NCBI RefSeq assembly: GCF_000006445.2
Contig: NC_006047.2
Span: forward strand, 930,001-994,000
Source of the DNA: Debaryomyces hansenii CBS767
Taxonomy: Eukaryota; Ascomycota; Pichiomycetes; Serinales; Debaryomycetaceae
DNA length: 64,000 nucleotides
Direction of reading: 5' to 3'
In this document: piece after piece, positions 31,628-41,553 of the stretch
How the letters are laid out: every line of letters starts with the position of its first letter
Numbering within the stretch: the stretch's first letter is position 1
Position numbers and translations under genes: made by a program
The notes under the pieces: generated by a model
Databases searched by the model: none
Told to the model about the DNA's origin: nothing
What the model saw: the letters and a program-made list of their open reading frames with translations, nothing else

Positions 31628-32533
31628 TTAACTAAATTTCTTACCGAACATGATCATTTGGAATTGATCATACATGGAAAGAACACCGGCGGAGGCGACA
31701 CCTCTTAAGATGTTAGCACCACAACCCTTGAATAAGGACTTGATACCTTCAGCAGCAACAACCTTCTTGAAACAGTCGAAAGCACCATCGTACTTAACGG
31801 CTTGACCAGAGGTCATCATCATTCTTCTTCTAACGGAATCTAATGGGTAAGAAGCAGTAGAGGCACCGGTGGTGACAGCCCAACCTAATAAGAAAGAGGC
31901 TAAGAAGTTACCTTCTAATGGACCGACTAAGATAACTGGCTTCAAGGAATCGTATAAACCGAAGTATAAACCTCTGTAGACAATAATACCGATAACGGAT
32001 GGACCGAAACCTCTGTATAAACCAGCAATACCATCAGAAGCTAAAGTCTTCTTGTAAACATCGATTAAACCGTTGAATTGTCTTTGACCGTCACCCTTAG
32101 AGGACTTAGCATCGTTAGCTAATCTGGTTCTGGCGAAATCTAAAGAGTAGACAAATAACAAAGAAGTGGCACCAGCCATACCACCGGAAGCTAAGTTACC
32201 AGCAAACCATTTCCAGTAACCTTCGTTCTTCTTGAAACCGAACATAGCCTTGAACTTATCCTTGAAAGCGAAGTTCAATGCTTGGGTTGGGAAGTATCTG
32301 ATAACATTGGCGGTGTTACCTCTCCAGAAAGAGACCATACCTTCTTCAGCAGCGGTTCTCTTGAAACATTCGATAATACCATCGTACTTTCTAGATAAAC
32401 GACCTTGCTTCATCATTTCATCTTGGTTTTGGATTAATAACTTAACTCTTTCAATTGGAGCAGCGGCAGTCTTAGAGACGGCGGCGGAAACACCACCCAT
32501 CAAAAAATCAATCACGAAAGAAGAATCACCCAT
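31628..32533 (-). CDS. PET9: Mitochondrial ADP/ATP carrier
   Basis: This 301-residue inner-membrane carrier exchanges cytosolic ADP for matrix ATP. It has three repeats of about 100 residues with the Px[DE]xx[KR] signatures [15 protein letters not shown] and PLDSVRRR, and the ADP/ATP-carrier-specific RRRMMM at residues 235-240. Six membrane helices are expected. Codon use is strongly biased (TTG, GGT, AGA, GCC), as in very highly expressed yeast genes, and unlike its neighbours. There is one full-length copy in the window; AAC paralogues in other yeasts make the exact symbol (PET9/AAC2) uncertain. Start ATG 32531-32533. Confidence 0.93.
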   Translation of the reverse strand: MGDSSFVIDFLMGGVSAAVSKTAAAPIERVKLLIQNQDEMMKQGRLSRKYDGIIECFKRTAAEEGMVSFWRGNTANVIRYFPTQALNFAFKDKFKAMFGFKKNEGYWKWFAGNLASGGMAGATSLLFVYSLDFARTRLANDAKSSKGDGQRQFNGLIDVYKKTLASDGIAGLYRGFGPSVIGIIVYRGLYFGLYDSLKPVILVGPLEGNFLASFLLGWAVTTGASTASYPLDSVRRRMMMTSGQAVKYDGAFDCFKKVVAAEGIKSLFKGCGANILRGVASAGVLSMYDQFQMIMFGKKFS

Positions 32534-32641
32534 TGTGTATGAATATATTAAACTAAAATTTACTAGTTTGTTACAAATAAATAATGTATAAAGAAAAGAA
32601 GAAACAGAACAAAAAAAAAATTTTCAAGTGAAATAGATCTC

Positions 32642-32650
32642 TATATATAT
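32642..32650 (-). promoter_or_regulatory. Candidate TATA box of the ADP/ATP carrier gene
   Basis: An alternating TATATATAT stretch about 110 bp upstream of the carrier ATG, at a usual distance for a strong yeast promoter. Position and sequence only; not tested. Confidence 0.4.
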
Positions 32651-32741
32651 TTTTCAACCGGATGAAATTTTTTTTTTTGAGGAAAACAGAAACGGATTTT
32701 ATCGGGCCCAAATTACACAAACACCGGAAAACACTATTGTG

Positions 32742-32746
32742 ATTGG
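32742..32746 (-). promoter_or_regulatory. Candidate CCAAT (Hap2/3/4/5) site upstream of the ADP/ATP carrier
   Basis: GGCCAATCAC on the minus strand, about 210 bp upstream of the carrier start. CCAAT boxes drive respiratory genes in yeasts through the Hap complex. A five-base core is weak evidence by itself. Confidence 0.35.
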
Positions 32747-33476
32747 CCGATTCACGTTTTCATGTATTGTCAGGGTAACCTAGGTGGTTCCGGGAAAAGA
32801 AGTCGATCTGGCTGAACATAATGAACGGTTAAGGGACTTGTATGAAACCTACAAAGAGTGTATGGGACTTTGATTACTGTTAGATGGGACCATTAACAAT
32901 ATCAAATGTAGATGGTGGAGTCTGGGGTTGAAAGCAAGTTGTAGGGTTCGTGGTGGAGGTAGTTACACAAACACGGTTTGCTAGGTAACCACATCGAGGT
33001 GGACCGCCCCAGAGAGATTAAAGTGGTGATGAGCGACTTACAAGAGATGGGCACGTCTCGGTTGGTGCGAGTGTAAAAATGGCCATGGGTAGAGAAGTCG
33101 GGAATGAAACGGAACAAACTCACCGACTGGCAGGAATAGACCAGTTTAAGGTACAATTATAGATTTTCACTCGATGAACGTTTCTTTTTTCTAACCGATA
33201 TTTCTTTTACTTGTCCTTTTGCAATCAAGTGTGCATCGGAACAACTCGTAGGCGAAATCCGAGAATGTCAGTAGGCACTGATGTTCCAAGTGATGGGGAT
33301 CTAGTTAATGTAAAATAAGTGTGGCGAACAGATGATTGGGGGGACCGAGTTTGGACAAGTGGTTCGACAGTTCGACTACGCTACGATGCGAAAGGTAATA
33401 TTTTACTTGTCTATTGTAATATTTAATTTACATATGTGCTACGTTAGTGCGTTTTTAAGTCATGCAGAGGTTGAAG

Positions 33477-36400
33477 TTAATGGTCCAAACGAGGTACTTT
33501 CCCTTGTGTGGACATACTAACCGGCAGGCTGAAATCGTCTAAGGGAATTTCTTCTGTTTGTATTGACAGGGCCATATCTTCGGTGTTAGCAGCTATATTA
33601 TACGGATCGCTGTAGGCAGCCCCGTCATGGAGTGACCTCGATTTGGTATTACGTTTGAACATCTTGCGAAGCGAGTTTTTGTGCGATGACTTGCTGTGAC
33701 TCAGTCTGTGGACAATGGATTCAGTGTTGATATTCTTGGGCTGTCCGTTGATATCAGGACTGCCTTCAATTGCTTCGTGATGATTATCATGCTCAGGTTT
33801 ACTTGTCCTAATGGCCGAGCTTTGACCAAAATTCTCATAGCTGGCATTGTATTCTAAATCACTGTTGCTAGTAGTGGAGTCCTTGTACACTTCTGGTGGT
33901 GTATTAGGGTTGTTACCCATACTCATTCTCTTGACATTTTCATTAGTGTACAGGCTAATCTTAGGTCTATTAGGATCAGTTGGATCGTATTTTTCTGGGT
34001 AAGGATCAAAATCTCCTCTTTGGACACACTCTCTGATAATATCTATATCCTTAGGCCAATAAAGCTTTTGGAGGAAATCGTAGAAAAATCTAGGAATCAA
34101 GCACGCTAATACACCGATAAATGTACAAGCCCAGAATGAAGCAGCACCGAATATTTGATGAGCTGCGCTGTAGAACTCTTCACTGTATACTGATGAAGTC
34201 CATATACCAGTCCACCCAAAAACAACTAGAATTGATAATGAAACAAACAAGGTAGACCACCAATCCCATCTGTATTGATGAAACAAAATGTACAAGTTAC
34301 AGGATATACATGAGATACATGTAACGACTATACCGATCCAAAACCTATGATCAAGAGCTAAACCGTTCATACCTTGGAATCCCTTGTAGTACATTAAGCA
34401 CGGGAAGAAGAATGAAATTAACGATTGATAGATTGCATCAATCATATACCACCAGAATTTAGTTTCAGTCCATTCGGATCTCATAATACCTGTCTTATAC
34501 AATTGAGGCACTAATAATCCAACTTTTGCGGGCACATCTTGATCCAAAATGCCCAAGAAAATAATCGGCAATGATGTGAATGCTAAGTTATAAAACATTA
34601 AATAGGTATATTCGAACAAGTATGACCCATCAAAATCATTATAAATACCATACCAGAATAAGGCAATGGAAAAAATCACATTCTTATAGAAAAAACTCAA
34701 GATCATTTCACTAAATCTTTTGTAAGACCATCTTCCATGAGTTAGCATAAGTCTTGCTAAGAATCTGAATTGGCCTATAGCATAATCTGAGGACATGACA
34801 GCTTGTCTCCCTTCTTCACCTGCAATGCCAACACCAACGTTGGCTGCTTGAATCATTGCCACATCATTTGAGCCGTCACCAATTGCTAAAGTAGTAACAT
34901 CTAAAGTATCCTTGACCAATTTCACAACTGCCGCTTTTTGTGCCGGAGAAACACGACAACACAATACAGCCTTACATTGCTTGCAAAGTAATAAAAACTT
35001 TCTTTTAATATCACGATCAAGTAATGCTAATTTTAAGGCATCTCCATCAATTACAATACCGAAACCTTCATTTGGTGGACTATGATCTTCAATTGCCTTT
35101 TCTTGTTCTTCTTCAGACCCTGTCATATTGAAGTAGATTGATAAGTGATTTGAAATCAAAGTATCAATTATTTTTGTATCACTGCATTTTGCATCAATAT
35201 TATGTTTAGCTCTTTCACTTTCATCTAACTTTGTTTTCAAAATTAACAATTCCATATCATTTCCTAGTAAATTACATGAAAAACCAATGTTTATAGCCGT
35301 TTCCACTTTATCACCTGTCAAGACCCATAATTTGATACCAGCTTGTCCTAAAATTGAAATTGCATCTGGAACACCATCCTGTAATCTATCTTCAATAGCA
35401 GTTCCTCCCAATAAAATCAATTCTCTTTCTATAGAATCGGCAACTGCCTCCATCCTACTTTCTCTATTGTCTAATGAAGAAGCAGCTTCCTTATGACGCT
35501 TGTTCCACTCTAAATATTCTGACCACGTTAATTCTCGTTGGGCAATACACAAGGTTCTTAAGCCTTCGGTTGCAAACTGTTCTAACTGATTGGATGTAGT
35601 TTCAAGCAATTCTGTATTATTTGCTGAAGATAATCTGTCATAGATAATTGAATCAGCACCCTTGCAAAGCAATAACGCTTTTGGCTCATCATCTTCGGTG
35701 TTGCCAGGAATTTTAATAATGGCACTCATTCTCTTTCTAGTCGAATTAAATTCCAAGGTATTTAAAACTTGATATTCCTTCGTTGTTCCTTGCACCTCTA
35801 CAAGAACTCCTTTTTTTGTAGCGCCCTTAAAAGCAAAACCAACACTTCTTGCAGTCTCTACTAAGGCTGCTTCATCAGGGGATTGCGCTTTCAAAAGAAG
35901 CTTTTCAGAATCTTTTGGATCCTCTTCAACTAAAACTGAATGACATAATGCTAAAGCCAACATAAAGTGTGAATTACAAGATTGCTGTTTTTCGCCTCCC
36001 TTACCTTCTAAATCATCAACAAATTGACTTGAAACAAACGATAAGCCATCTTCATAATTCAAACCTCCAGGAGTAAGAGATTTCAATCTCAGAATCATTA
36101 CTTCTCTATCCTCAGCAATTAGTTTTCTCTCATGCGCAGCTTCAGTTTCAACATCATATCCTTGTCTCTTTCTCAAACCTGCTAATGCTTCTGTATATGC
36201 ATTTCCATACGAAATACCGTTAATTGTACATTTTTTGAATTCCATCAAGTTTTGTGTTAATGTACCCGTCTTATCACTGAAAATATACTCAATTTGACCT
36301 AAGTCATCAGATATATTCCAGGACTTTGGAGTACAAGGATAGTCAAGCCTTTCATAATACATACCAATATCTGAATAGATGAAAAATGCTTGAGCTGTTT

Positions 36401-38621
36401 TAATAATTTCAATGGTAACATACAATGAGATTGGCACTAAGGATTGATACAAGATGACAGCCACAAAAAAACTAACCACACCATTAGTAGCAGGGGACCC
36501 AGCTACTGTACCAAATTCATAATAATCTCGAGAAGTATTATCATTTCTGTACCATAGACCATTTACCAAACCAGACACAAAACATATAACGAATAACAAC
36601 AAAAAATTAAGTAAAACGTAATAGTTCAAATCGTGCGACATTCTAGATTGTTTTGTAGGAGTTACTCCAGCATTAAGAATAATCTTTGAGTCTTCTCCTG
36701 TAAATGCAACTATACCGATAACCCATTTAGTATTTCTTAAAGAGCAGCCCCTTAATAAAATGTTATTAATGGTGATAGATTCTTGTTTTAAATCATTAGT
36801 ATATTCGTCAAAGTATTTTAAATTTCCCTGGTATGAATATAAATTAGGGTGGGGACCTTCACTATCAATTTGAAACTGATGATCCATTAAATCATCGGCT
36901 TTTTTAATTTTGTTCTCAGTAGATCCATATTTCAAAGCTTGTCTAACCTTTAGATTCGTTTCACCATCTAAGTTTTTGGTTTCAACATAACAACAATTAT
37001 CTTCATCACTCGTTGCTAAAATAATAACGTCAGCGGGTATTTCATCATTGTTATAGATTCTTAACATATCACCTACCTTGACATCCTTCCAATACTTCTT
37101 CGAAAACTTCAAAGTCTTTTCACGATGTTGCCTTCCCATTGAACCATGGCCTTGCATAGATTGGCGGCCTTGTATAGATTGGCGGCCTTGTTGAAAAGAT
37201 TGGCGGTAGGGATTCTCACTGAATGGATTCTCACCCATAGAGGGCCTTGGAGTCTCGAGAATGAAATCACTATCGAAACTTTTCCTCATGACTTCTTTGT
37301 GGTCTTCATGATCATTAGTTTTCAGTTTCTCGCGTGCTTTTTTAGCTTTGCCTTCTTTTGTAAGATTACTCTTACAAGAGTTGATAAGCTTGGACAATAA
37401 TCTCGTATTGAATTTTTTGAATCTCCTCCACAATGACACTTTTTCATCATTGATATTTTGATTGACATAAATGTAATTAGGATTTTCATATGCTGTATTA
37501 TTTTCCAAAATATGCGTAATTTGATTGTTAACCTCCAAATCGGAGACTGTACGCCTTGAATCCTCAAACGCATCTTTGATTGCAGTAATTATAACGATAA
37601 CAATTAATGGAACTGCTGCCAATACTGGATTTGGAACGCCAAAAATATCGAAGGCACCCAAAATAATTAAAGTTAAGAAATACATATTGGCCACATTATG
37701 GATAAATTGATTTGAAATATTCTTTGGTAAAAATGACAAGGGAGTGTACTTTGTAGTTCTGATTTTATTTCTCGAATATGATGTGTCAGGTTTGCCAGTT
37801 TCCGGATCTAAAAATTCATCTGGCAATTGCCTGTTGAAAACAATAGAACGTTTCTCATCTTTATGATCTCTCGGATCCTGTGCTTCCTCCTCTTGTTCGC
37901 TATCATCATTGTCATCATGTGCATCGTCGTCACTTTCGTTATTTGTTTTTGGCTTTCTAATCGAATGATTACGCCCCTTACTTCCTTTAGTCTTCGACCT
38001 CATTATACTTCCATTATGCAGCAATAGTCCTTTCAAGGTTTTGGATCTGGCCATATTCTCCTTCTTAGGCTTTCCCTTTTTATCCCTGGTGGTACCCCAT
38101 CTGTGCCTTTGCATTACTGTATCCTTATGGTCGACGGCATTGGGATCTTGATCAGCATGGTAGTAGTGATCGTCATCCTCATCAAACGTAGCATGCTTAT
38201 ACTCGTCTGCAAATGGTGACTGTGGTGCCTTATAAACTTCATTTTCATCTATTATGTTGCCAATGAAAGGTGATCCGATTTTATTATGCATCGAACCCTG
38301 CTGTTTGCCCGTATTGACTGTAGACGATGTGGTGGGAGGAGTCGACGCGGTAGTGTTGGGAAGCTTAAACCTGAGAGAAGACTTCCTGCTTGGCGATATC
38401 TGTTCTCCTTGTACACCAGAATTCGTATTATGAAAACTGAAATGCGATTCGGTAGGCGACTGGATTATCGAGTTAGTGAACAGGTTGGTCGATTTGAAAC
38501 TATCGTCACTAAAATTCCTCCTTTGTGTCGTGTCCACCAAGTCATCTATATACGTATTGTCATTGGAAAAGCTCTTGTTCGTTTGATCTTCAAACGGACT
38601 CTGATCGTCGCTTTTAGTCAT
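33477..38621 (-). CDS. DNF1: P4-type aminophospholipid flippase (Dnf1/Dnf2 type)
   Basis: This 1714-residue P4-ATPase flips phospholipids to the cytosolic leaflet of plasma, endosomal or late-Golgi membranes. After a long charged N-terminus comes KYTPLSFLPKNISNQFIHNVANMYFL and the first helix pair, the actuator-domain DGET (about residue 550), phosphorylation motif DKTGTLTQN with D783, nucleotide-binding KGADSIIYDRL, hinge GDGSNDVAMIQAANVGVGI (about 1247), and a C-terminal block of six helices ending near residue 1600. The tail is Ser/Asn rich. Great length and N-terminal extension fit Dnf1/Dnf2 rather than Drs2 or Neo1; which of the two cannot be told. Residues about 470-492 contain a small tandem repeat. 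Start ATG 38619-38621. Confidence 0.88.
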   Translation of the reverse strand: MTKSDDQSPFEDQTNKSFSNDNTYIDDLVDTTQRRNFSDDSFKSTNLFTNSIIQSPTESHFSFHNTNSGVQGEQISPSRKSSLRFKLPNTTASTPPTTSSTVNTGKQQGSMHNKIGSPFIGNIIDENEVYKAPQSPFADEYKHATFDEDDDHYYHADQDPNAVDHKDTVMQRHRWGTTRDKKGKPKKENMARSKTLKGLLLHNGSIMRSKTKGSKGRNHSIRKPKTNNESDDDAHDDNDDSEQEEEAQDPRDHKDEKRSIVFNRQLPDEFLDPETGKPDTSYSRNKIRTTKYTPLSFLPKNISNQFIHNVANMYFLTLIILGAFDIFGVPNPVLAAVPLIVIVIITAIKDAFEDSRRTVSDLEVNNQITHILENNTAYENPNYIYVNQNINDEKVSLWRRFKKFNTRLLSKLINSCKSNLTKEGKAKKAREKLKTNDHEDHKEVMRKSFDSDFILETPRPSMGENPFSENPYRQSFQQGRQSIQGRQSMQGHGSMGRQHREKTLKFSKKYWKDVKVGDMLRIYNNDEIPADVIILATSDEDNCCYVETKNLDGETNLKVRQALKYGSTENKIKKADDLMDHQFQIDSEGPHPNLYSYQGNLKYFDEYTNDLKQESITINNILLRGCSLRNTKWVIGIVAFTGEDSKIILNAGVTPTKQSRMSHDLNYYVLLNFLLLFVICFVSGLVNGLWYRNDNTSRDYYEFGTVAGSPATNGVVSFFVAVILYQSLVPISLYVTIEIIKTAQAFFIYSDIGMYYERLDYPCTPKSWNISDDLGQIEYIFSDKTGTLTQNLMEFKKCTINGISYGNAYTEALAGLRKRQGYDVETEAAHERKLIAEDREVMILRLKSLTPGGLNYEDGLSFVSSQFVDDLEGKGGEKQQSCNSHFMLALALCHSVLVEEDPKDSEKLLLKAQSPDEAALVETARSVGFAFKGATKKGVLVEVQGTTKEYQVLNTLEFNSTRKRMSAIIKIPGNTEDDEPKALLLCKGADSIIYDRLSSANNTELLETTSNQLEQFATEGLRTLCIAQRELTWSEYLEWNKRHKEAASSLDNRESRMEAVADSIERELILLGGTAIEDRLQDGVPDAISILGQAGIKLWVLTGDKVETAINIGFSCNLLGNDMELLILKTKLDESERAKHNIDAKCSDTKIIDTLISNHLSIYFNMTGSEEEQEKAIEDHSPPNEGFGIVIDGDALKLALLDRDIKRKFLLLCKQCKAVLCCRVSPAQKAAVVKLVKDTLDVTTLAIGDGSNDVAMIQAANVGVGIAGEEGRQAVMSSDYAIGQFRFLARLMLTHGRWSYKRFSEMILSFFYKNVIFSIALFWYGIYNDFDGSYLFEYTYLMFYNLAFTSLPIIFLGILDQDVPAKVGLLVPQLYKTGIMRSEWTETKFWWYMIDAIYQSLISFFFPCLMYYKGFQGMNGLALDHRFWIGIVVTCISCISCNLYILFHQYRWDWWSTLFVSLSILVVFGWTGIWTSSVYSEEFYSAAHQIFGAASFWACTFIGVLACLIPRFFYDFLQKLYWPKDIDIIRECVQRGDFDPYPEKYDPTDPNRPKISLYTNENVKRMSMGNNPNTPPEVYKDSTTSNSDLEYNASYENFGQSSAIRTSKPEHDNHHEAIEGSPDINGQPKNINTESIVHRLSHSKSSHKNSLRKMFKRNTKSRSLHDGAAYSDPYNIAANTEDMALSIQTEEIPLDDFSLPVSMSTQGKVPRLDH
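37151..37206 (-). repeat. DNF1: 18-bp tandem repeat inside the flippase gene
   Basis: Two near-identical 18-bp units (37151-37168 and 37169-37186, one difference) plus a degenerate third unit to 37206. On the coding strand they encode repeats of a G-R-Q-S-[IM]-Q hexapeptide in the cytosolic loop before the actuator domain. The repeat keeps the frame. Confidence 0.85.
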
Positions 38622-39419
38622 AATGGTTTCCTAGGCGCCTAATATCCGTCTCTGTAAATTAATCCGTTCTATACTAAAATTCCACAATTTTGAATAATGA
38701 ACACTGAATGAAACCTGTTAGCAGTTAAGGATGCCAACAAAATGATTTGCAATAAACAGAACTACGTCAATTCTTATTAAAAAGGGAGAAAAGAGAAAAT
38801 TTAAAGGTACTATTAAAGGAAAACTGATTTTAGATCCGCGATCTAACGTTTCATGCGAAAAAAAAAAATTGATTACAAAGATTAACGCGGTTTTGATTTC
38901 GTCAAGGAATCCGTTACGATGTTCAATAACATGGGAAAACTCGGGATAGGGGATTGTGTACGCCAAGTATGTTTATTTGGATAAGCAATCTGATATGCTG
39001 TAGAGATTAATATTCTGCTGATGTATAATTCAGTTCCTGGAGCTGTAGATCAATTTAAAACATTTACTAAACGCACGGTCGGGTACATTAATGCCGAATG
39101 GGCCGAAAGATCCGACCTATACTATGAAACTACTTTAATGTAGAAAAAGACAATAAGACTTAGTAAACGGTACTTTAGATTAAACTATGTAGGGATATAC
39201 CTGTTGTAGCGGAAATGTACTAAGAATAATACTCATACAGATTATTGGAGTGGCCCAGAAACCTTCATCTACCTGGACCATCAACTCATAAGGTCGAACT
39301 GAGAGATATCCTACCGGCAACACTAAAAATAGACACCAAGATATTCTAACGCGTCAATGAGGATACGGAATGCTGACACAATTGCGTCTATATGCTATAG
39401 CGAGTTTGTAAGCCATGAA
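38622..39419. other. Intergenic region flippase promoter / UBC13 3' end
   Basis: 798 bp. It contains a 17-bp palindrome TTAGATC-CGC-GATCTAA at 38830-38846, about 210 bp upstream of the flippase start, and otherwise unremarkable AT-rich DNA. Confidence 0.5.
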
Positions 39420-39875
39420 TTAATTCTGCATAGCATACTTCGAAGTCCATTCTTTGGCCATTTCAATGGCAGCTTTTTCGTCCTTCTTCCAGTCTTCTGC
39501 CACATCGTTAGCTAACGGATCGTCCGGATTTGGGGCCCCCAATAAGGCCTGGACGGACAAAAGTATTGTTCTAATTTGTAGGGCTGGACTCCAGTTATCT
39601 TTCAAAACATCAAGACAGATCCTACCTAATTTGTCGATATTAGGGTGATATATTTTTGTCAAGAATCTGACCTTAGGAGCACACATTGGATAATCGTCTG
39701 GCAAGTAGAGTTCCAATTTGAATAATCCATTGGCATAAGGTGACGACGATGGGCCCTCAATCGTGACTTCGAAATAACGGAGGTTTTCTTCTGAAGGAGT
39801 AGCTGTAATGCCTGGAACAGGATCAGATACAAGCCTCTCGGTTTCCTTAATAATTCTCTTAGGTAATGCCGCCAT
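39420..39875 (-). CDS. UBC13: Ubiquitin-conjugating enzyme E2 Ubc13
   Basis: This 151-residue E2 matches S. cerevisiae Ubc13 almost throughout. It begins [21 protein letters not shown], has the E2 core [20 protein letters not shown], and carries HPN (77-79) and catalytic Cys C87 in [18 protein letters not shown]. With Mms2 it builds K63-linked ubiquitin chains in error-free DNA damage tolerance. The N-terminal MAALPKR that S. cerevisiae splits with an intron is here one continuous exon. Start ATG 39873-39875; divergent from the small gene at 40073. Confidence 0.95.
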   Translation of the reverse strand: MAALPKRIIKETERLVSDPVPGITATPSEENLRYFEVTIEGPSSSPYANGLFKLELYLPDDYPMCAPKVRFLTKIYHPNIDKLGRICLDVLKDNWSPALQIRTILLSVQALLGAPNPDDPLANDVAEDWKKDEKAAIEMAKEWTSKYAMQN

Positions 39876-40072
39876 CTTAGGTATATGCTAATTTAGTATT
39901 TGCTTATTCCCCTTGGCAGGATGCTAGTATGCGAATTCAATCCCTTTGATTAAGGATTTACCAACCGCTTCGAATGGGTCGTACGCGAACCACATATAAT
40001 TTTTGGTAGGTAAAAAAAATAATTGGATCTTCCTACTGGTTAGATAGCCTTAAATAAAGTACAAAAGTTACC

Positions 40073-40363
40073 ATGACACAAAAATTACCACCAACTCCAT
40101 CATTCAGCCATAGATTCGTAGTAGGAACCATCGCTTTAGTGGCAGGATTATATCTTCTCATGGACGCAGGAAGAGATTTCGAGTACATTAAGTTCACACC
40201 TCATTCCGCAGAAGAGACTGAAAGACGTAAAAAAGAACATGTGGGCTTACTGATAAAACAACTTGATACTAGGACCTTGGACTATACTCCTGAGGCCAAA
40301 GAAAGGTTACGAGGGTTAGTTGAACAAAATAACCTGGCCTCTAACAATGATGAACGGAAGTAA
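40073..40363 (+). CDS. Small single-pass membrane protein, unidentified
   Basis: This 96-residue frame with an ATG start lies 197 bp from the divergent UBC13. The protein has a short basic/Pro N-terminus (MTQKLPPTPSFSHRF), one hydrophobic helix around residues 15-31 (VVGTIALVAGLYLLMDAG), and a hydrophilic, helical, charged tail (EETERRKKEHVGLLIKQL, EAKERLRGLVEQNN). This layout resembles small mitochondrial inner-membrane or assembly factors with an N-terminal anchor, but I do not recognise a family. The amino-acid pattern looks coding rather than random. Confidence 0.6.
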   Translation: MTQKLPPTPSFSHRFVVGTIALVAGLYLLMDAGRDFEYIKFTPHSAEETERRKKEHVGLLIKQLDTRTLDYTPEAKERLRGLVEQNNLASNNDERK

Positions 40364-40847
40364 AGCTTGTAATTTTGGCAACGGGCATGGGGTCGAACAC
40401 ACCTGTCTGCAATAGCCATCATGCTTATAAGGGTATGAATTCTAGATCTGCAATAACTAGCTCTGAGGCTAGATAATTCAATAGTTTGTATAGACCATGC
40501 GATATATTGTAACTAAAATTTGGCCGCCAGCTTTTTGTGTAACATTGGATCTAAAATGGTCAGACTGGTATCTTGTTTGGGCTGCATTTAAATGGATTAA
40601 ACTTCATGGTATGAAATACATATGTTAATTAATATTGATTAAGAAATAGGCTTCCACATTAGTTAAATGAACTCAAAATCTAGGTCTGGATTAAGCCCTT
40701 GATACAGTTCGATAAACTTTGCCTATCGCCCAAGGGTTACATACTGCAATTGTTAAATTGTCTCATATCAGAATTTCGGTTAGTGATTTGGGGTTTGGTT
40801 CATAGGCTTTATTACATGCAATGTATCTTCTTATAATCTGTAATCCG

Positions 40848-40887
40848 CATTCCTAATTAGTTCTCTGGAATGAACTAATTAGGAATG
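40848..40887. repeat. 16-bp perfect inverted repeat, 8-nt spacer, containing two CTAATTAG cores
   Basis: Left arm CATTCCTAATTAGTTC (40848-40863) and right arm GAACTAATTAGGAATG (40872-40887) are exact reverse complements, with 8 nt between. Each arm contains a CCTAATTAGT-type core, itself nearly palindromic. Confidence 0.9.
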
Positions 40888-41030
40888 TACAATAGAAACT
40901 TAATTTAGGGAGAGAAGCAATACGAAAGCCTAAATCATGTTCTTATTATAGACAGTCATCATCGCTAGTGTATAGTATCCAGAACCAAATTTCATGTGCA
41001 CCGGTAGATCTTCCCCACCCCCCTTTCAGG

Positions 41031-41040
41031 CCTAATTAGT
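41031..41040. promoter_or_regulatory. Candidate Mcm1/MADS-box half-perfect site (CCTAATTAGT)
   Basis: CCTAATTAGT differs from the perfect palindrome by one base and lies in the same upstream cluster. Confidence 0.4.
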
Positions 41041-41481
41041 CTTCGCATTACCTTTAGGAGCATCATAGTCGTAAATATTTTCATTATATACAGGTAATTA
41101 CAGTCTATTTAGGCTTCCAGTAAATGAGGAGCTTTACTTTCACATGACCCTTCATTTCAATATCAGCTGGAATGTTAAGTACAAAAAACGACTCCTTCGA
41201 AATGAAATTCTAAGATCGACAAACCATCCTAATATGGGAGAATACCCCACAATATCAGAAAGTGCAAGAGTATGTATCCTTTCATAGACTTCATCAAAAG
41301 GACTTGATCAATATGATGCTCATCTGTATATTTCAAATATTTATAGCAGTCTGTTTGCCTAGACAGCTACTACATTCTTTTTAGCTGTATCCTACAAGCA
41401 ATTCACAAATTGCACTTCATCGCCTTACTTCATCGCTACACTAGCGAGAATGCCTTGAGCTCGCATTAATGTGTCCCCTCT

Positions 41482-41491
41482 CCTAATTAGG
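41482..41491. promoter_or_regulatory. Candidate Mcm1/MADS-box site (CCTAATTAGG)
   Basis: CCTAATTAGG is a perfect CArG-type palindrome and matches the CCxAATTxGG core of yeast Mcm1 P-boxes. It is about 810 bp upstream of the ATG at 42304. Confidence 0.5.
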
Positions 41492-41543
41492 CCGCACTGT
41501 ATTTATTCTACTGCAGGTGTTGTACAGTATTGTAATTAGCATG

Positions 41544-41553
41544 CCTAATTAGG
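41544..41553. promoter_or_regulatory. Candidate Mcm1/MADS-box site (CCTAATTAGG)
   Basis: A second perfect CCTAATTAGG, 62 bp from the previous one, within the 12-bp palindrome GCCTAATTAGGC. Confidence 0.5.

Larger units (their letters stand above)
32534..33476. other. Intergenic region: carrier promoter and flippase 3' end
   Basis: 943 bp holding the ADP/ATP carrier promoter (candidate TATA and CCAAT sites) on its left side and the 3' flank of the minus-strand flippase gene on the right. Frames at 32902-33156 (-) and 33332-33520 (+) show no recognisable protein features. Confidence 0.5.
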
